Of a stretch of 64,000 nucleotides of DNA, positions 39,283 to 48,524 are shown piece after piece. Below the pieces are notes generated by a model. The model worked only from the letters and a program-made list of their open reading frames with translations. It did no database searches and was not told the DNA's origin. Origin of the DNA: an uncultured Rubrobacteraceae bacterium (lineage in GTDB: Bacteria; Actinomycetota; Rubrobacteria; Rubrobacterales; Rubrobacteraceae); the NCBI GenBank assembly GCA_902806085.1, contig CADCVH010000084.1, positions 16,624 through 80,623 on the forward strand, in the 5' to 3' direction. Position 1 is the stretch's first letter. Every line of letters starts with the position of its first letter. The position numbers and the translations under genes are program-made.

Positions 39283-39701
39283 GTCCTACCCCCTTCCGAA
39301 GGGCCGAACTTCTCCTCTATTACCTCTCTGTATTCCTTGAAAGAGAGCCGGTACACGAAGGCCATGTACGCGATTATGATCGCCGCCGTGACGACCAGGG
39401 AGAGCACGCTAAAAGCGTACTTGTCCGTGCTGGCCCTGTTGGCCGCGACGGAGTCGTTGACCGCCCGCAGGTCGACCATGCCGACGTCGATCATCTTCCG
39501 GAACTGCTGCTTCTCCGCCGCGGAGATGGGCAACTCGGAGACGGGCCGGGGCCGCGCCTCCTCGCCCCCCGCCGCACCGCCGGCCTGCAGGCTGAGGACG
39601 TAGGTGCTGACGAAGAGCGTCGCGAAGAGGAGCACCAGGATGAAGACCGCGTCGATGAATTGGCCCCGCAGGCTCTGCCGGGGCGGTTCGTAGGGCGCCA
39701 C
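39279..39701 (-). CDS. Hypothetical two-TM membrane protein
   Basis: MAPYEPPRQSLRGQFIDAVFILVLLFATLFVSTYVLSLQ...FSVLSLVVTAAIIIAYMAFVYRLSFKEYREVIEEKFG. Confidence 0.75.
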   Translation of the reverse strand: MAPYEPPRQSLRGQFIDAVFILVLLFATLFVSTYVLSLQAGGAAGGEEARPRPVSELPISAAEKQQFRKMIDVGMVDLRAVNDSVAANRASTDKYAFSVLSLVVTAAIIIAYMAFVYRLSFKEYREVIEEKFGPSEGGRT

Positions 39702-39702
39702 G

Positions 39703-40053
39703 CTAACGCCCCCTCTCAGCCCGCAGGGCCTCCTTCTGTTGCCGGTTCCTGTCCAGGTTGAGGAGGTCCTCCCGGTAGATGAACTCTTTGTCCTTGTAGT
39801 AACTGCGGATCATGGCGACCATCGAGGCCGTGTTGAAGACCCCGAGGACCAGGAGCGAGAGGATCAAGGCCACCGACACCGCCGCCGACGGCACCGATGG
39901 CCTCACGGCGAAGTAGGTGAACAGCAGCACGACCCACATCGCCACGGTGAAACCCACGGCGATCATCCTGTCCCGGCTCGCCATGGTGTCGATCCTGGAG
40001 CCCATGGACCCCGTCGCCGAAACCTCGGACCTGGACCTTACCGACCCGGCCAT
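39703..40053 (-). CDS. Hypothetical two-TM membrane protein
   Basis: MAGSVRSRSEVSATGSMGSRIDTMASRDRMIAVGFTVAMWVVLLFTYFAVRPSVPSAAVSVALILSLLVLGVFNTASMVAMIRSYYKDKEFIYREDLLNLDRNRQ. Confidence 0.7.
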   Translation of the reverse strand: MAGSVRSRSEVSATGSMGSRIDTMASRDRMIAVGFTVAMWVVLLFTYFAVRPSVPSAAVSVALILSLLVLGVFNTASMVAMIRSYYKDKEFIYREDLLNLDRNRQQKEALRAERGR

Positions 40054-40253
40054 ATGCCTCTCCTCCCCCGGTCCCACCCGGCGGTCGAAACGTTCCCCTA
40101 TCCCCAGACCCGGGGCCACTAAAGGTAAACAAAAGTTACCCGGGTTCAACAACGCCACAGCCTAATACAAAGCAAAATGTGATTCAAGACTCAGTTTGGC
40201 CCGGGCCCCAAGGCGGTCGGCGGGCGACGTTGGTTTATCTACAGGAAATTAAA

Positions 40254-40282
40254 TTGCAACACATGAACTGCTGGGCTATGAT
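40254..40282 (+). promoter_or_regulatory. Candidate sigma70-type promoter of the sox/gmaS/mgs operon
   Basis: TTGCAA (40254-40259) - 17 nt - TATGAT (40277-40282), 43 nt upstream of the first start codon. Confidence 0.7.
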
Positions 40283-40324
40283 GGCGGGCGGGTAAAAGAG
40301 AAGAGGCAGACGGGGGAAGGTGGC

Positions 40325-41566
40325 ATGCCTTACCGGCTCATAAAGTACGGGTTGAGTTCCAAGCATCCGGACAAGCGGATGTTCAGGGAGCCGTCGGGGC
40401 TCAAGGAGAGTTACGAGGCGGTGATCATCGGGGCGGGGGGGCACGGGCTCGCCGCGGCCTACTACCTGGCGCGCGACTACGGCATAACGGACGTTGCGGT
40501 GTTGGAGAAGGGGTACATCGGGGCGGGGGGGACGGGCCGGAACACGGCGATCATCCGCTCGAACTACCTCACGCCCGAGGGCGTGAGGTTCTACGACGAG
40601 AGCATCCGGCTGTTCAAGGACCTGTCCAACGACTTCGACCTCAACCTCTTCTACTCCGAGCGCGGGCACTTCACGCTCGCGCACAGCGACTCCTCGATAA
40701 GGACCATGCGTTGGCGGGCCGAGGTCAACAAGCACATGGGGGTCGATTCGGAGTACGTGGAGCCCGAGGACGTGAAGGCGGCGTGCCCCCCGATAGACCT
40801 GACGTGCGGGGGTGACGCCCCGATCATGGGCGCGCTCTACCACCCGCCGGGCGCCATCGCCAGGCACGACGCCGTGGCGTGGGGCTACGGGGCCGGCGCC
40901 GACGAACGGGGCGTGGAGATCCACCAGGGCACCGAGGTCACGGGCATAGACGTCAAGAGCGACCGGGTCGTCGGGGTGCGCACCAACAAGGGTTACGTAA
41001 AGACGGAGAAGGTTCTCTCGGCGGTGGCCGGGTGGACGCCCTCGATCGCGGACATGGTCGGGCTGCGCACGCCGCTCACGGTCAGGCCTTTGCAGGCCTG
41101 CGTGACCGAGCCGCTGAAGCCTTTTCTCGACAAGATCATGGTCTCGGGCAGCCTGCACGTGTACGTGAGCCAGTCCTCCCGCGGGGAGCTCGTTATGGGC
41201 GGGTCGACCGACCCGTACGAGCTGAACTCGATGCGCTCCACGCTGGAGTTCGCCGAGGGGCTCTCCGGGCACATGCTCGACCTGTTCCCGTTCCTGTCGA
41301 ACGTGAAGATCCTGCGCGTGTGGGCGGGGTTGTGCGACATGACGCCGGACTTCGCCCCGATCATGGGCAGGACGCCGGTCGACGGGTTTTACATCGACGC
41401 CGGGTGGGGGACCTGGGGCTTCAAGGCGACCCCCGTCAGCGGCAAGACGATGGCCCAGACCGTCGCCACCGACAAGGAGCCCGAGCTTATCGACGCCTTC
41501 AGGCTCTCCCGCTTCGAGGACCTGGAGTTGACCGGCGAAAAGGGCGCCGCGTCGGTGGGGCACTAG
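40325..41566 (+). CDS. soxB: Sarcosine oxidase beta subunit family / N-methylglutamate dehydrogenase subunit (SoxB/MgdA)
   Basis: AVIIGAGGHGLAAAYYLARDYGITDVAVLEKGYIGAGGTGRNTAIIRSNYLTPEGVRFYDESIRLFKDLSNDFDLNLFYSERGHFTLAHSD. Confidence 0.95.
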   Translation: MPYRLIKYGLSSKHPDKRMFREPSGLKESYEAVIIGAGGHGLAAAYYLARDYGITDVAVLEKGYIGAGGTGRNTAIIRSNYLTPEGVRFYDESIRLFKDLSNDFDLNLFYSERGHFTLAHSDSSIRTMRWRAEVNKHMGVDSEYVEPEDVKAACPPIDLTCGGDAPIMGALYHPPGAIARHDAVAWGYGAGADERGVEIHQGTEVTGIDVKSDRVVGVRTNKGYVKTEKVLSAVAGWTPSIADMVGLRTPLTVRPLQACVTEPLKPFLDKIMVSGSLHVYVSQSSRGELVMGGSTDPYELNSMRSTLEFAEGLSGHMLDLFPFLSNVKILRVWAGLCDMTPDFAPIMGRTPVDGFYIDAGWGTWGFKATPVSGKTMAQTVATDKEPELIDAFRLSRFEDLELTGEKGAASVGH

Positions 41567-41583
41567 GGGGGTTAGGGGGAGAG

Positions 41584-41862
41584 ATGAAGATACTGAACTG
41601 CCCGATAAACGGCCCGCGGCCCGTCCAGGAGTTCGTCTTCGGCGGGGAGCTGCGGGAGATGCCGGACCCGGACGCCGCCACGGACGCCGAGTGGACCGAC
41701 TACGTGTACAACCGCAACGGGTCGCCCGGCCCGAGGCGCGAGTGGTGGTACCACCTCGCGAGCGGCACCTGGTTTATAGCCGAGCGCGACACCGGCACCA
41801 ACGACGTGAAGAAGACCTACCTGTACGGGGACGAGATCCGGGACGAGGTGGAGCATGGCTAG
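41584..41862 (+). CDS. soxD: Sarcosine oxidase delta subunit family (SoxD/MgdB)
   Basis: MKILNCPINGPRPVQEFVFGGELREMPDPDAATDAEWTDYVYNRNGSPGPRREWWYHLASGTWFIAERDTGTNDVKKTYLYG. Confidence 0.95.
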   Translation: MKILNCPINGPRPVQEFVFGGELREMPDPDAATDAEWTDYVYNRNGSPGPRREWWYHLASGTWFIAERDTGTNDVKKTYLYGDEIRDEVEHG

Positions 41863-44860
41863 GCGCCTGGCCCCGCGAGGGGGCGAGTGGATCGATCGCA
41901 ACAGGCCGCTGGAGTTCTCGTTCGAAGGAAAAAAGCACACCGGTTTCGCCGGGGACACCATAAGCAGCGCCCTCTGGGCTTCGGGACGGCGGCTGCTCGG
42001 GCGCAGCTTCAAGTACCACCGCCCGCGCGGGGTCTTCAGCTTCGCGGACCACGACGTGAACGTCATGGTGCAGGACCGCGCCCTCTTGAACATCCGGGCC
42101 GACGTAACGCCGCTCGAAGGGGGCCAGAAGCTAAAGGCCGTCAACACCGTCGGCGGGCTCAAGATGGACCTCGGGCAGGTCAACAACCGCCTCGCCCGCT
42201 TCCTGCCCGTCGGCTTCTACTACAAGTCGTTCCACAAACCGGCGAAGCTCTTCCCGTACTACGAGAGGCTCATACGCTCCGCCGCCGGGCTGGGATCCGT
42301 CACGCCCGGCGAGGGGCGGCGCCACTGGGGCAAGGGCTACGGCTTCGCCGACGTGCTCGTGGTGGGCGCCGGTCCATCGGGGCTCGCGGCCGCCTCCGCG
42401 GCCGGCGAGGCCGGCGCGAAGGTCGTCCTCGTGGACGAGAACGCCCGCCCCGGCGGGACCCTCACCTACGCGGAGAACGCGAGCGGGGGGGCCGACGGGA
42501 TGCTCGCCGATCTTCTGGAGAGGATCGAGAACAATCCCAACGTGGACTTCAGGGCCGATACCGTGGCGAGCGCCCACTTCGAGGAGCACTGGGTACCGCT
42601 CGTGCACAGGGAACACGGGATGACCAAGCTGCGGGCCGGGTCCGTCGTCGTCGCGGGCGGGGCGATGGAGCAGCCCGCCGTGTTCCGGAACAACGACATG
42701 CCGGGCGTCATGCTCGGGTCCGCGGCGCAGCGATTGATCCACCGCTACGCCGTCAAGCCCTTCGATAGGGGCGTCGTCCTCGCCGCCAACAGCGACGCCT
42801 ACGGCGTGGTCCTCGATCTCCTGAAAGCGGGCGTCGAGGTCGCCGCCGTGGCGGACCTGCGCCACGAGGGCGAGCAGTCCGAGCTCGGGGACGCCGTGCG
42901 CGAGGCGGGGGTCAGGGTGCACACGGGCCACTGCGTGTACGAGGCCAAGGCCGCGAAGAAGGGCGCAGGCGTCGGGGGGGCCGTGATAGCGCCGCTCGAC
43001 GTGCAGAACAACGCCGTACCCAGCAGGGCCTTCGAGGTCGGGTGCGACGGGATCTGCATGAGCGTCGGCTGGGCCGCGAACGCCGCCCTGCTGGCCCAGT
43101 CGGGCTGCAGGCTCGGCTACTCCGAGGACCTGCACCAGTTCGTCCCCGCCGAGCTCGCCGACGGGATCTTCGCCGCCGGCCGCGTCAACGGCGTCTACCG
43201 GGCCGAGGACAAGGTCCGCGACGGCGAGCGCGCCGGCACCCTGGCCGCCCGCCACGTCGGGAAGGGCGGGGCGGCGGACGCCCCGGCGGAGGCGCCCCGG
43301 CACGCCGGCCCGGCGCCGAGCCACCCCTACCCGGTCTACGACCACCCCGAGGGCATGGCGTTCGTCGACCTCGACGAGGACGTGCAGCTCAAGGACATAA
43401 AGAACTCCATCCAGGAGGGGTTCGACAGCATCGCGCTCGTCAACCGCTTCGCCACCCTGGGGATGGGGCCGAGCCAGGGCAAGCACTCCAATACCAACGG
43501 CATCCGCATCGTGGCCCGGCTGATGACGAAGACAATCGAGGAGACCGGCACGATCACATCCCGCCCCTTCTTCCACCCGGTGCCGATGGGGGTGCTGGCC
43601 GGGCGCAGCTTCCACCCCGCCCGCCGGACACCGATGCACCGCCGCCACGAGGAGCGGGGCGCGGTCTTTATGCGCGCCGGGGACTGGTTCAGGCCGGAGT
43701 ACTACGCGGCGCCAGGAAGGGGGCGCGAGGAGGCGATACTCGGGGAGGTCCGGGCGGTCCGGCGGGGGGTCGGCCTCATAGACGTGGGGACGCTTGGCAA
43801 GCTGGAGGTCGCGGGTCCCGACGCGCTGGAGCTCGTCGAGCGGATCTGCACCGGCCGGTTCGCGAAGCTCAAGGTCGGGATGACCCGGTACGCCCTCATG
43901 ACCGACGAGGCGGGGACGATCACGGACGACGGCGTGTGCGCCAGATTGTCCGACGACCACTTCTACCTCACGGCGACCACCTCGGGCGTCGACGCCCTGT
44001 ACAGGGAGATGACGCGGTGGGTCAAGGTCTGGGGCCTCGACGCCGAGGTCACCAACTACAGCAACGCCTTCGCCGCGATGAACCTCGCCGGCCCGCGCTC
44101 GCGGGGGGTCCTCTCCGTCCTGACCGGCCTGGACCTCTCGGAGGAGGCGTTCCCGTACCTCGGCGTGCGCGAGGGCGCGGTCGCCGGCGTGCCCGCCCGC
44201 GTCATGCGCGTCGGCTTCGTCGGCGAGCTCGGCTACGAGGTACACGTCCCCGCCGACGCCGGGCTCCACGTTTGGGACGCCTTTACGGAGGCCGGGGAGG
44301 CCTCTGGCATAAGGCCGTTCGGCGTTGAGGCCCAGCGGCGCCTGCGCCTGGAGAAGGGGCACGTGATCGTCGGCCAGGACACCGACGGCCTCACGAACCC
44401 GTGGGAGGCGAACCTGGGGTGGGCCGTGAAGCTCGACAAGCCCTTCTTTATCGGGCAGCGCACACTCAAAATCCTCGAGAAGAAGGGCGGGGAAGAGGAG
44501 CAGCGCGGGGGCGAGGACCGGCGCCTGATCGGCCAGAGAACTGGGGACCGCAAGCTCGCCGGCTTCGCCCTGCTGGACGGCGGCGAGGGGCCGAGGCCCA
44601 AGGAGTGCCACCTGGTCATAGAGGACGGCGAGATCATCGGCCGGGTGACCAGCATCGCCCACAGCGAGGCCCTGGGCAAGGTGATAGGGCTGGCGTTCCT
44701 GCCGGCCGACAGGACCGTCGGTTCGCGCTTTCAGATACGGGCCGACGGCGGCGCGTTGGTGGACGCCGAGGTAGTGAAGGTCCCGTTCTACGACCCGGAC
44801 AACTCCCGCCAGAAGGGCGCCGGGCAGAGGGAGATGACATACCAGGGAGGGAAGGCGTGA
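41855..44860 (+). CDS. soxA: Sarcosine oxidase alpha subunit family / N-methylglutamate dehydrogenase subunit (SoxA/MgdC)
   Basis: 1001 aa; 2Fe-2S-like N-term domain, FAD/NAD domain DVLVVGAGPSGLAAASAAGEAGAKVVLVDENARPGGTL, C-term GcvT-like folate domain. Confidence 0.96.
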   Translation: MARRLAPRGGEWIDRNRPLEFSFEGKKHTGFAGDTISSALWASGRRLLGRSFKYHRPRGVFSFADHDVNVMVQDRALLNIRADVTPLEGGQKLKAVNTVGGLKMDLGQVNNRLARFLPVGFYYKSFHKPAKLFPYYERLIRSAAGLGSVTPGEGRRHWGKGYGFADVLVVGAGPSGLAAASAAGEAGAKVVLVDENARPGGTLTYAENASGGADGMLADLLERIENNPNVDFRADTVASAHFEEHWVPLVHREHGMTKLRAGSVVVAGGAMEQPAVFRNNDMPGVMLGSAAQRLIHRYAVKPFDRGVVLAANSDAYGVVLDLLKAGVEVAAVADLRHEGEQSELGDAVREAGVRVHTGHCVYEAKAAKKGAGVGGAVIAPLDVQNNAVPSRAFEVGCDGICMSVGWAANAALLAQSGCRLGYSEDLHQFVPAELADGIFAAGRVNGVYRAEDKVRDGERAGTLAARHVGKGGAADAPAEAPRHAGPAPSHPYPVYDHPEGMAFVDLDEDVQLKDIKNSIQEGFDSIALVNRFATLGMGPSQGKHSNTNGIRIVARLMTKTIEETGTITSRPFFHPVPMGVLAGRSFHPARRTPMHRRHEERGAVFMRAGDWFRPEYYAAPGRGREEAILGEVRAVRRGVGLIDVGTLGKLEVAGPDALELVERICTGRFAKLKVGMTRYALMTDEAGTITDDGVCARLSDDHFYLTATTSGVDALYREMTRWVKVWGLDAEVTNYSNAFAAMNLAGPRSRGVLSVLTGLDLSEEAFPYLGVREGAVAGVPARVMRVGFVGELGYEVHVPADAGLHVWDAFTEAGEASGIRPFGVEAQRRLRLEKGHVIVGQDTDGLTNPWEANLGWAVKLDKPFFIGQRTLKILEKKGGEEEQRGGEDRRLIGQRTGDRKLAGFALLDGGEGPRPKECHLVIEDGEIIGRVTSIAHSEALGKVIGLAFLPADRTVGSRFQIRADGGALVDAEVVKVPFYDPDNSRQKGAGQREMTYQGGKA

Positions 44861-45537
44861 TGGAAGGTGCCGTCGCCACGCGCAGCCCGGTACACGACGC
44901 GCTAGAGCGCCTGAACCCCGCGTGGGGCAGGATCGGCCCCACGCGGGCCGCGCTCCATTTCGGGGACCCGGAGGGCGAGGCCGCGCTCAAGGAGCGGCTG
45001 GCACTCTGCGACACGAGCGCCCTCAAGCGCTTCGGCGTCAAGGGCCCGAACGCCCAAAGGTGGCTCGAAGACCACGGCATCGGCGTGCCGGAGCCGGCCA
45101 ACACTTGGTCGCCCCTCCCAGACGGACAGGGGCTGGTCGCCCGGTTGGGCAGGAACGAGTTCCTGGTCGAGGACGGCCCCGAAGGGTCCGTTACGGAAGG
45201 GTTGGGTGACTCCTTGAACTCGGGGGCGCGGGGCATCTATCCCGTGTTGCGCCAGGACGCGGCCTTTGCGCTTACGGGCGGGCGGGCCGGGGAGGTCATG
45301 TTGCAGGTCTGCGGCGTGGACTTCGGCTCCCTGGACTACGAGGCGCGTCCGGTCGTGCTCACGCGCGTCGCCGTGATCTCGGCGGTGGTGCTGCCGCGGG
45401 TGGAGGGGGAGACCCGAACTTTCAGGATCTGGTGCAGTTCCCCTTACGGCGTGTACCTCTGGGGGGAACTGCGGGGGATCGTGGAAGAGTTCGGTGGGGG
45501 AGTCGTGGGGCTCTCAGCCGTTTACGGCGGGGAGTAG
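44860..45537 (+). CDS. soxG: Sarcosine oxidase gamma subunit family (SoxG/MgdD)
   Basis: GcvT-like [58 protein letters not shown]; start overlaps the soxA stop (GTGATGG). Confidence 0.88.
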   Translation: MEGAVATRSPVHDALERLNPAWGRIGPTRAALHFGDPEGEAALKERLALCDTSALKRFGVKGPNAQRWLEDHGIGVPEPANTWSPLPDGQGLVARLGRNEFLVEDGPEGSVTEGLGDSLNSGARGIYPVLRQDAAFALTGGRAGEVMLQVCGVDFGSLDYEARPVVLTRVAVISAVVLPRVEGETRTFRIWCSSPYGVYLWGELRGIVEEFGGGVVGLSAVYGGE

Positions 45538-45578
45538 AAAACTGCCGTGGGGGCAGCATCCATGGGAAGGGAGAGAGG

Positions 45579-46913
45579 ATGAACCTGCAGGAGGCGAAGA
45601 GTTTTCTGGATGGAAACGACGTGCGCTACGTGCTCGCGCAGTTCGTCAACATCCACGGGGTTTCGAAGACCAAGGCCGTACCGGTCGAGCACTTCGAGAG
45701 CGTGGTGACCGACGGGGCCGGGTTCGCGGCCTTCGCCGTCGGCGGCCTGGGTCTCGGGCCGGAGACGCCCGACTACATGGCGGTGGGGGACCTCTCGACC
45801 CTCTCGCTCGTGCCGTGGATGCCGGGGTACGCCCGCATCGTGTGCGAGGGGCACATGCGCGGGGAGCCCTGGCACTACGACCCCAGGGTCGTCCTGAAAA
45901 AGCAGGCAGACCGCCTCAAAGAGCGCGGCTGGACCCTGTACACCGGGCTTGAGCCCGAGTTCTACCTGCTCTCCCGGCAGAACGGGAGGCTTGGGCCGGC
46001 CGACACGACCGACGACCTCGAGAAGCCCTGCTACGACTACAAGGGGCTCGCGCGCCAGCGCAGCTTCCTGGAGAGGATCTCCGAGAGCCTGGCGCAGGTC
46101 GGCCTCGACGTCTACCAGATAGACCACGAGGACGCCAACGGGCAGTTCGAGATCAACTTTTTCCACAAGGACTGCGTCTCCTCTGCCGACAACATCGTGT
46201 TTTTCAGGATGGCGGCGGTGGAGGTGGCCCGCGAGTCCGGGATGGTCTGCTCCTTCATGCCCAAGCCGTTCTCCAACCGCACGGGCAACAGCATGCACAT
46301 CCACCACTCCATAAACGACGAGGGCGGCGCGAACCTCTTTACGGACGAGGACGACCCGAAGGGCATGGGCCTCTCGGACCTCGCCTACAAGTTCCTCGGC
46401 GGGCTGATGGACCACGCGCCGGCGCTCACGGCGCTGGCGGCGCCCTCGGTGAACTCGTACAAGCGGCTCGTGGTGGGACGCTCGCTGTCGGGGGCCACGT
46501 GGGCGCCCGCCCACGTGAGCTACGGCCCGGACAACCGCTCGGCCATGGTCAGGGTGCCTTTCGGCCGTCTGGAGCTGCGCCTCTCGGACTCGGGGTCGAA
46601 CCCCTACCTGGTGACGGCCGCCCTGATCGCGGCGGGCCTCGACGGCATCGAGCGCGGCCTCGACCCGGGCGAGCCGCGCACGGAGAACCTCTACGACCTC
46701 TCGGGCGAGGATCTCGGGGAGAAAGGCATCGACCTTTTGCCCCACACCCTGAACGAGGCGTGCGACGCGCTCGAAGCCGACAGCGTCATCTGCAAGGCGC
46801 TCGGCATGGAGTTCGTGCGGGAGTACATAGAGATCAAACGCCAGGAGTGGGACAACTACAACCGCCACGTCTCGGACTGGGAAGTGGAGCGGTACCTGGA
46901 GTTCTGGAGCTAG
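45579..46913 (+). CDS. gmaS: Type III glutamine synthetase / gamma-glutamylmethylamide synthetase
   Basis: [76 protein letters not shown]. Confidence 0.92.
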   Translation: MNLQEAKSFLDGNDVRYVLAQFVNIHGVSKTKAVPVEHFESVVTDGAGFAAFAVGGLGLGPETPDYMAVGDLSTLSLVPWMPGYARIVCEGHMRGEPWHYDPRVVLKKQADRLKERGWTLYTGLEPEFYLLSRQNGRLGPADTTDDLEKPCYDYKGLARQRSFLERISESLAQVGLDVYQIDHEDANGQFEINFFHKDCVSSADNIVFFRMAAVEVARESGMVCSFMPKPFSNRTGNSMHIHHSINDEGGANLFTDEDDPKGMGLSDLAYKFLGGLMDHAPALTALAAPSVNSYKRLVVGRSLSGATWAPAHVSYGPDNRSAMVRVPFGRLELRLSDSGSNPYLVTAALIAAGLDGIERGLDPGEPRTENLYDLSGEDLGEKGIDLLPHTLNEACDALEADSVICKALGMEFVREYIEIKRQEWDNYNRHVSDWEVERYLEFWS

Positions 46914-46923
46914 GAGGAAGACC

Positions 46924-47844
46924 ATGTGCGGCATCGTAGGACTGCTCATAAAGGACCCCGACAAGCGCGAGATGCTCGGCAGGCTCGGGACGGAGATGCT
47001 GGAGGGGATGGCGACGCGCGGGCGAGACTCGGCCGGCCTGGCCGCCTACACGGACGAGGTCGAAGAGGAGGACGCGCGCAAGTTCAGCCTGTACGCCCCC
47101 GAAGGCAACCTCGACTGGGGCGCCTTCGCGGACGGGATGCAAGAGCACCTCGAGCGCGAGGTGACCTTCGAGGCGCAAGACAACCACGCGGTGGTCGTGC
47201 CGCACGGCTCGGCGGAGGCGGCGTGGGGCTGGGTCGTCGAGGAGCATCCGGAGGTGAGCCTGCTCTCCGTGGGCCGGTCCATCGAGGTGTACAAGGACAT
47301 CGGGCACCCCGCCGACATAGCGAAGCGCTACGGCTTCAGGGACCTCGCGGGTAGCCACGTCGTGGCGCACACCCGCATGGCGACCGAGTCGGCCGTGACC
47401 TGGGCGCACGCCCACCCGTTCACGGTCGGCGAGGACTTCTGCCTCATACACAACGGGTCCCTCTCCAACCCGAACAACCTCAGGCGCATGCTCCAGCGGC
47501 GTGGCATGCACTTCGACACGGACAACGACACGGAGGCGGCGGCGCGTTTCCTGGAGTGGCGCTTACGCGAGGGCGACGATCTGGAGGCGGCCATAGAGGC
47601 CGGGTTCGAGGAGCTCGACGGCTTCTACACGTTCCTTATCGGGACCAAAGACGAGCTTGCGCTGGTGCGCGATCCCTTCGCCTGCAAGCCCGCCGTGGTG
47701 GCCGAGACCGACGACTACGTCGCCATCTCGTCCGAGTTCCGTTCCCTGGCCTACCTGCCCGGCATAAAAGACGCCGACGTCTTCGAGCCGGGCCCCGAGG
47801 AGATCTTCGTATGGAACAAGAAGTCCGTAGCCGCAAAGCGCTAG
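46924..47844 (+). CDS. mgsA: Class II glutamine amidotransferase, N-methylglutamate synthase subunit A (GlxB/MgsA)
   Basis: MCGIVGLLIKDPDKREMLGRLGTEMLEGMATRGRDSAGLA; VVAHTRMATESAVTWAHAHPFTVGEDFCLIHNGSLSN. Confidence 0.92.
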   Translation: MCGIVGLLIKDPDKREMLGRLGTEMLEGMATRGRDSAGLAAYTDEVEEEDARKFSLYAPEGNLDWGAFADGMQEHLEREVTFEAQDNHAVVVPHGSAEAAWGWVVEEHPEVSLLSVGRSIEVYKDIGHPADIAKRYGFRDLAGSHVVAHTRMATESAVTWAHAHPFTVGEDFCLIHNGSLSNPNNLRRMLQRRGMHFDTDNDTEAAARFLEWRLREGDDLEAAIEAGFEELDGFYTFLIGTKDELALVRDPFACKPAVVAETDDYVAISSEFRSLAYLPGIKDADVFEPGPEEIFVWNKKSVAAKR

Positions 47845-48521
47845 AGTGGGACCTGGGCGAGTCCCCGGTACGCGAGCTCAACAACTACCTGCACCACGGG
47901 TTGGCCGAGGACGGTGTCGAGGAGGTCCGGGTCCTAAAGCCCGACGGCGCCCACCACATCGCGGTGGGGCTCGACGCGCCGGTCAAGGTCGAGGTCATGG
48001 GCAACGCCGGATACTACGTCGGCGGCATGAACAAGCGGGCCGAGATCACGGTCCACGGCAGCGCCGGCTGGAGCGTGGCCGAGAACATCATGTCCGGCGT
48101 GGTGCGCATAGAGGGGTACGTATCCGAGTGCGCCGGGGCCTCAGGCCACGGCGGCCTGGTGGTGATCGAGAAGGACGCCTCGTCGCGCTGCGGCATCTCC
48201 ATGAAAGGCAACGACATAGTCGTGGGGGGCGACGTCGGACACTTCTCCGCTTTTATGGCGCAGAAGGGCCATCTGGTCGTCTGCGGTGACGCGGGCGACG
48301 GGCTGGGCGACTCTCTGTACGAGGCGGTGATCTACGTGCGAGGCCGGATCAAGAGCCTCGGCGCCGACGCCCAGGAGGAGCCGATGACCGAAGAGGACCA
48401 CGCGACCCTGGCGGACCTTCTGGGCCGCGCCGGTTTCGACCACGACCCCGGGGAGTTCAAGCGCGTCGCCTCGGCCAGAAAGCTCTACCACTGGAACTCC
48501 GAACACGACCAGGAGTATTAA
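47811..48521 (+). CDS. mgsB: GltB gamma/GXGXG domain protein, N-methylglutamate synthase subunit B (GlxC/MgsB)
   Basis: VEVMGNAGYYVGGMNKRAEITVHGSAGWSVAENIMSGVVRIEGYVSECAGASGHGGLVVIEKDASSRCGISMKGNDIVVGGDVGHFSAFMAQ; overlaps mgsA by 34 bp. Confidence 0.92.
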   Translation: MEQEVRSRKALEWDLGESPVRELNNYLHHGLAEDGVEEVRVLKPDGAHHIAVGLDAPVKVEVMGNAGYYVGGMNKRAEITVHGSAGWSVAENIMSGVVRIEGYVSECAGASGHGGLVVIEKDASSRCGISMKGNDIVVGGDVGHFSAFMAQKGHLVVCGDAGDGLGDSLYEAVIYVRGRIKSLGADAQEEPMTEEDHATLADLLGRAGFDHDPGEFKRVASARKLYHWNSEHDQEY

Positions 48522-48524
48522 TAG

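Noticed and set aside
37337-39340. 667-aa plus-strand ORF
   Set aside because: Low-complexity (R/G/E/H-rich) antisense to the UspA and APC permease genes.
42131-44662. 843-aa antisense ORF opposite soxA
   Set aside because: High-GC antisense ORF without protein family motifs; the opposite strand encodes an unmistakable SoxA.
40325-45537. soxBDAG as a simple betaine-to-glycine sarcosine oxidase
   Set aside because: Not excluded, but direct linkage to gmaS-type and mgsABC-type genes favours N-methylglutamate dehydrogenase; kept as the alternative to test.
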